64,000 bases of DNA from the NCBI RefSeq assembly GCF_028993615.1, contig NZ_CP118632.1:3286001-3350000 (forward strand). The letters run 5' to 3'. The stretch's first letter is position 1; each line of letters starts with the position of its first letter. A model generated the notes under the pieces. The model was not told the DNA's origin. It saw only the letters and a list, made by a program, of their open reading frames with translations, and made no database searches. The stretch comes from Herbaspirillum sp. WKF16. GTDB taxonomy: Bacteria; Pseudomonadota; Gammaproteobacteria; Burkholderiales; Burkholderiaceae_D. Both the position numbers and the translations under genes were made by a program. Below, piece by piece: positions 60,056-64,000 of the stretch.

Positions 60056-61642
60056 TTACTTCTTTTCCTGGGTGACCATCATGGCGGTGGTGCGGTCGCT
60101 GCTGATGGGCGTGACCTTCAGGCCCTTCTTCGCGGCCCAGATGTTCTGGTAGTGGTACATCGGGATCACGCCGACGTCGTCGGACACCACCTTGGCCGAA
60201 GCGCGCAGGATGGCTTCACGCTTGCCGGCGTCGAACTCGGCAGTGGAATCGGCCAGCGCACGGTCCACGGCCGGGTTGCTGTAGTGGTTCCAGTTGGAGG
60301 CGCCGATGCCCTTCTTGGCGTCGACCGTGCCCAGCACGTTGACCAGCGCATAGCTGGCCTCGCCGGTGCCGTTGCCCCATGCCAGCACGGAAACCGCGAA
60401 CTCGTTCTTGTTGGCGCGCGAGGAGTACGAGGCCCAGGGCAGCACTTCGACCTGGGTCTTGATGCCGATGCGGGTCCAGAACTGCGCCACCGCCTGCATG
60501 GTTTCAGGCGCTTGCGGATAGCGGTCGTTGGGCACGTGGATGGTCAGCTTGAAGCCGTCCGGGAAGCCGGCTTCGGCCAACAGCTTCTTGGCCTCGGCGG
60601 CGTCGAAGGGGATGTTCTTGATGTCCGGGTTATAGCCGAAGGTGTCGGTGGGCATCCACTGGTTGGCCTCGGTGGCCGCGCCTTGCAGGATGCGGTCGAT
60701 GATGGCCTTGCGGTTGATCGCCAGCGACATGGCGCGGCGCACGCGCACGTCCAGCAGCGGGTTCTTTTCCAGCTGCTTGCCGGCGTTGTCGGTGATGAAG
60801 GGACTCGGGCCCTGGTGGAAGCTCGGCTGGATCAGCAGCACGCGCAGGCCGTTGTACGGATAAACGGTGACGTTGGGCGATTGCTTGAGCTTGCCCAGGT
60901 CCGACACCGAGACCTTGTCGATCACGTCCACGTCGCCCGAGAGCAGCGCCGCGGTGCGCGCCGCGCCGTTGTTGATGTAGCGGTAGTTGACCTTGTCCCA
61001 CAGCGGCTTGCCGTTCCAGTAGGCGTCGTTGCGCTGCATCACCACGCGGTCGCCCGGCGTGTAGGAGACGAACCTGTAGGGGCCGGTGCCGACCACGGCG
61101 GCGCCGCTGTTGTAGTTCTCCGTCTGCGACTTCTCGCCCACGTGCTTGCTGACGATGTGCACCGAGGCCAGGTTCAGCGGCAGGTCCGGGTTGGGGATGT
61201 TGGTCTTGATCACCAGGGTCAGCGGATCCTTGGCGGTGACCGACTCCACCGTGCGCAGGTAGCCGGCGAAGGTGGCCACGCTGCCCGGCACGGCGCGCGC
61301 GCGCTGGTAGGAGAAGATCACGTCATCGGCGGTGAAGGGCTTGCCGTCCTGCCACTTCACGTTCGGGCGCAGCTTGAATTCCCAGGTCTTGGGGTCGATG
61401 TTCTTCCAGCTCACCGCCAGGCCCGGCACCAGCTTGTTGTAGTCGTTCTGGACCAGCAGGTCCCAGAAGTGCAGGTCCACCGAGCGGTCGCCGGCGTGGT
61501 TGTTCAACTGCGGATCCATCGACGACAAGGGGTCGGCGAAGGCGATGTTGAGGTTCTGGGCGCGCGCCGCGTCGGCGGCGGCGGCCAGCGCCACGCCGGT
61601 CAGGGCGACTGCCAGCAGGCGGGTCAGAAGGGTCTTTTTCAT
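60056..61642 (-). CDS. Dipeptide/oligopeptide-type ABC transporter binding protein
   Basis: 528 residues. Signal peptide (LLAVALTGVALAAAADAARAQ) then an SBP_bac_5 receptor with WEFKLRPNVKWQDGKPFTADDVIFSYQRA. It binds peptides, nickel chelates, opines, or similar substrates; the ligand is unknown. AGAGGAAC precedes the ATG. It is the fourth transporter gene seen in the operon, after the permease and the two ATPases, and precedes the enzyme genes. Confidence 0.93.
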   Translation of the reverse strand: MKKTLLTRLLAVALTGVALAAAADAARAQNLNIAFADPLSSMDPQLNNHAGDRSVDLHFWDLLVQNDYNKLVPGLAVSWKNIDPKTWEFKLRPNVKWQDGKPFTADDVIFSYQRARAVPGSVATFAGYLRTVESVTAKDPLTLVIKTNIPNPDLPLNLASVHIVSKHVGEKSQTENYNSGAAVVGTGPYRFVSYTPGDRVVMQRNDAYWNGKPLWDKVNYRYINNGAARTAALLSGDVDVIDKVSVSDLGKLKQSPNVTVYPYNGLRVLLIQPSFHQGPSPFITDNAGKQLEKNPLLDVRVRRAMSLAINRKAIIDRILQGAATEANQWMPTDTFGYNPDIKNIPFDAAEAKKLLAEAGFPDGFKLTIHVPNDRYPQAPETMQAVAQFWTRIGIKTQVEVLPWASYSSRANKNEFAVSVLAWGNGTGEASYALVNVLGTVDAKKGIGASNWNHYSNPAVDRALADSTAEFDAGKREAILRASAKVVSDDVGVIPMYHYQNIWAAKKGLKVTPISSDRTTAMMVTQEKK

Positions 61643-61711
61643 GTGCTGTTCCTCTGTGTTGGTCAGGTTGTAAGCAATCGTGGATTCTTTAATTCTTTAC
61701 TTCGGTGCTGC

Positions 61712-61735
61712 AAAAATAGGGGCCGGCGCGCCGGC
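61712..61735 (-). terminator. Hairpin with T5 between the OppF-like and receptor genes
   Basis: A 14-base self-complementary run GCCGGCGCGCCGGC (61722-61735) sits immediately after the ATPase stop and is followed on the minus strand by CCCTATTTTT. It may partly terminate the upstream transcript or protect the 3' end, giving the receptor gene different expression. Confidence 0.5.
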
Positions 61736-62732
61736 TCAGCCATCGTTGAGATGGCAGGCGCTCATGTGGCCCGGCGCGATTTCCTTCAAGGCCGGCTGCT
61801 GCTCGCGGCAGCGCTGCGTGGCATGCGGGCAGCGCGGGTTGAAGTGGCAGCCGCCCGGCGGGTTCAACGGACTGGGGATCTCGCCCCTGATCGCCGTGAA
61901 CTCCTTCTTGCGCGCCGACATGCGCGGCACCTCGGCCAGCAGCGCCTGCGTGTAGGGATGGTTGGGACGGCCGAACAGCTCGCCCACCGGCGCGCTTTCG
62001 ACCACCCGTCCCAGGTACATGATCACCACGCGGTCGGAGACGTGCTCCACCACGCCCAGGTCGTGGCTGATGAAGAGATAGGTCAGGCCCAGCTCTTCGC
62101 GCAGGTCCATGAAGAGATTGAGGATCTGCGCCTGGATCGACACGTCCAGCGCCGCCACCGCCTCGTCGCACACCAGCATCTCGGGCTGCACGGCCAGCGC
62201 GCGGGCGATGCCGATGCGCTGGCGCTGGCCGCCGGAGAACTGGTGCGGATAGCGGTCGCGCAGCGCCGGATCGAGGCCGGCGCGCAGCAGCTGGCGGCAA
62301 ACGTAGTCGTCCAGTTCGCCCTCGACCTTGCCGTTGACCTGGGCCGCTTCGCCGACGATCTGGTCCACCCGCAGGCGCGGGTTGAGGCTGGCGTAAGGGT
62401 TCTGGAAGATCATCTGCACCTGCAGGCGCGCGGCGTCCTGCCCGGCGCGGGTCAGCGCGGCGCGGTCGCGCCCGCCCACCAGCGCCTGGCCGTCCGACGG
62501 ATCGAGCAGGCCGCAGGCGATGCGGCCCAGGGTGGACTTGCCGCAGCCGGATTCGCCGACCAGCCCGACCACTTCGCCCGGCATGACCTTGAGGTCGACC
62601 CGGTCGAGCGCGCGCGTGACGGCCGGCGCGCGCGTCCAGCCGCGCTGCTGCAGCTGGCGCTCCAGCCAGCCCTGGCGGCGCTCGCCGAACCGGCGGCTGA
62701 CGGCGCGGGTTTCGATGAGGGGAATGACTGCC

Positions 62733-62740
<8 letters not shown>
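61736..62740 (-). CDS. Oligopeptide-type ABC transporter ATPase (OppF-like)
   Basis: 334 residues. Walker [10 protein letters not shown], signature [15 protein letters not shown], Walker [15 protein letters not shown] (Glu replaced by Ala at one family position, the catalytic Glu retained) and switch His in YLFISHDLG are present. The C-terminal Cys-rich oligo_HPY region [15 protein letters not shown] is typical of OppF/DppF. It overlaps the OppD-like gene by eight bases. Confidence 0.93.
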
Positions 62741-63739
<999 letters not shown>

Positions 63740-63752
<13 letters not shown>

Positions 63753-64000
63753 CTCGGATTCAGGATGTCGCGCAGGCGGTCGCCCACCAGGTTGATGGCC
63801 ACGATCACCACCAGCAGCGCGATGCCGGGGTAGAAGCTGATCCAGTATTCGCCCGAGAGCATGAACTGGTAGCCGTTGAAGATCAGCAGCCCCAGCGAAG
63901 GCTCGGTGACCGGCACGCCAAGGCCGAGGAAGGACAGCGTCGCCTCCAGCGTGATCGCGCGCGCCACCTGCAGCGTGCCGATCACGATCAGCGGCGGCAG
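63740..64000 (-). CDS. Oligopeptide-type ABC transporter permease (OppC-like), partial
   Basis: The last 86 residues only; the rest lies beyond the right edge. Visible is the EAA-loop end and the motif [21 protein letters not shown] with later membrane helix [22 protein letters not shown] and the closing PRWQK, all usual for DppC/OppC permeases. It precedes the OppD-like gene and overlaps it. The oppB-like gene, if present, should lie further upstream. Confidence 0.92.

Overview
The window is about 64 kb of high-GC (roughly two-thirds G+C) bacterial chromosome, densely packed with genes on both strands. The gene families seen (intracellular PHA depolymerase, orphan RnfB beside endonuclease III, DUF1841, DUF4148, PF10136 'SpecificRecomb', TauABC/SsuD, Pr6Pr) point to a betaproteobacterium of the Burkholderiales. 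The overall feel is of Oxalobacteraceae, most like Herbaspirillum. That assignment is an inference from family content, not from a marker gene. I see no rRNA, tRNA, CRISPR array, prophage or intact transposase gene.

Layout. 1-8.3 kb: end of an unidentified gene, a secreted polysaccharide deacetylase with a beta-propeller protein, FKBP and acyl-CoA-binding protein, a 2-hydroxyacid dehydrogenase with a Na+/H+ antiporter-like protein, pncB, and an amino-acid-type periplasmic binding protein. 8.6-17.5 kb: redox and storage genes (fdxA, ferredoxin-NADP reductase, PHA depolymerase, OpgC-like protein, rnfB-nth, a second periplasmic binding protein, DUF1841, two small cytochromes c). 17.8-22.9 kb: a PF10136 membrane protein and a MoxR/acetyltransferase/VWA cluster.

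23-35 kb is a metal-resistance island. It holds a copper chaperone divergent from copA-cueR with two CueR-type promoters, then cadR divergent from a Zn/Cd/Pb ATPase, then a His/Met-rich small protein, a CusC-like lipoprotein, a multicopper oxidase and a CusF-like protein. The logic is cytoplasmic Cu(I) export, periplasmic oxidation and binding, and separate divalent metal export. No RND pump or membrane-fusion protein is present.

35-50 kb is mixed: acyl-CoA ligase, a low-GC GIY-YIG nuclease gene bracketed by palindromic repeats, purU, bactofilin, a Pr6Pr membrane protein, a Tat-exported AcpA/phospholipase-C type phosphoesterase, a ClC channel with CBS domains, small secreted proteins, a spore-coat-U protein, a GlxA-type regulator divergent from an SDR, DUF4148 and an EpsC-type serine acetyltransferase. 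50-57 kb: an MFS transporter divergent from a LysR regulator, and a sulfonate set (tauABC leftward, ssuD rightward).

57.2-64 kb is one leftward operon that runs off the window: dipeptide/oligopeptide-type ABC transporter (C, D, F, A), a BAAT/acyl-CoA-thioesterase-like hydrolase, a CMD-domain protein, an AhpD-like CxxC protein and a GcvH-like lipoyl carrier. This is the best candidate for an undescribed system: a lipoyl-carrier-linked AhpD peroxidase pathway fed by a dedicated importer.

A second theme is a family of REPIN-like paired palindromes at 23.2, 36.9, 37.5, 42.8, 42.9, 55.5 and 57.0 kb, with a second repeat family at 23.0, 23.3 and 55.6 kb. They sit almost only between genes and bracket the GIY-YIG gene.
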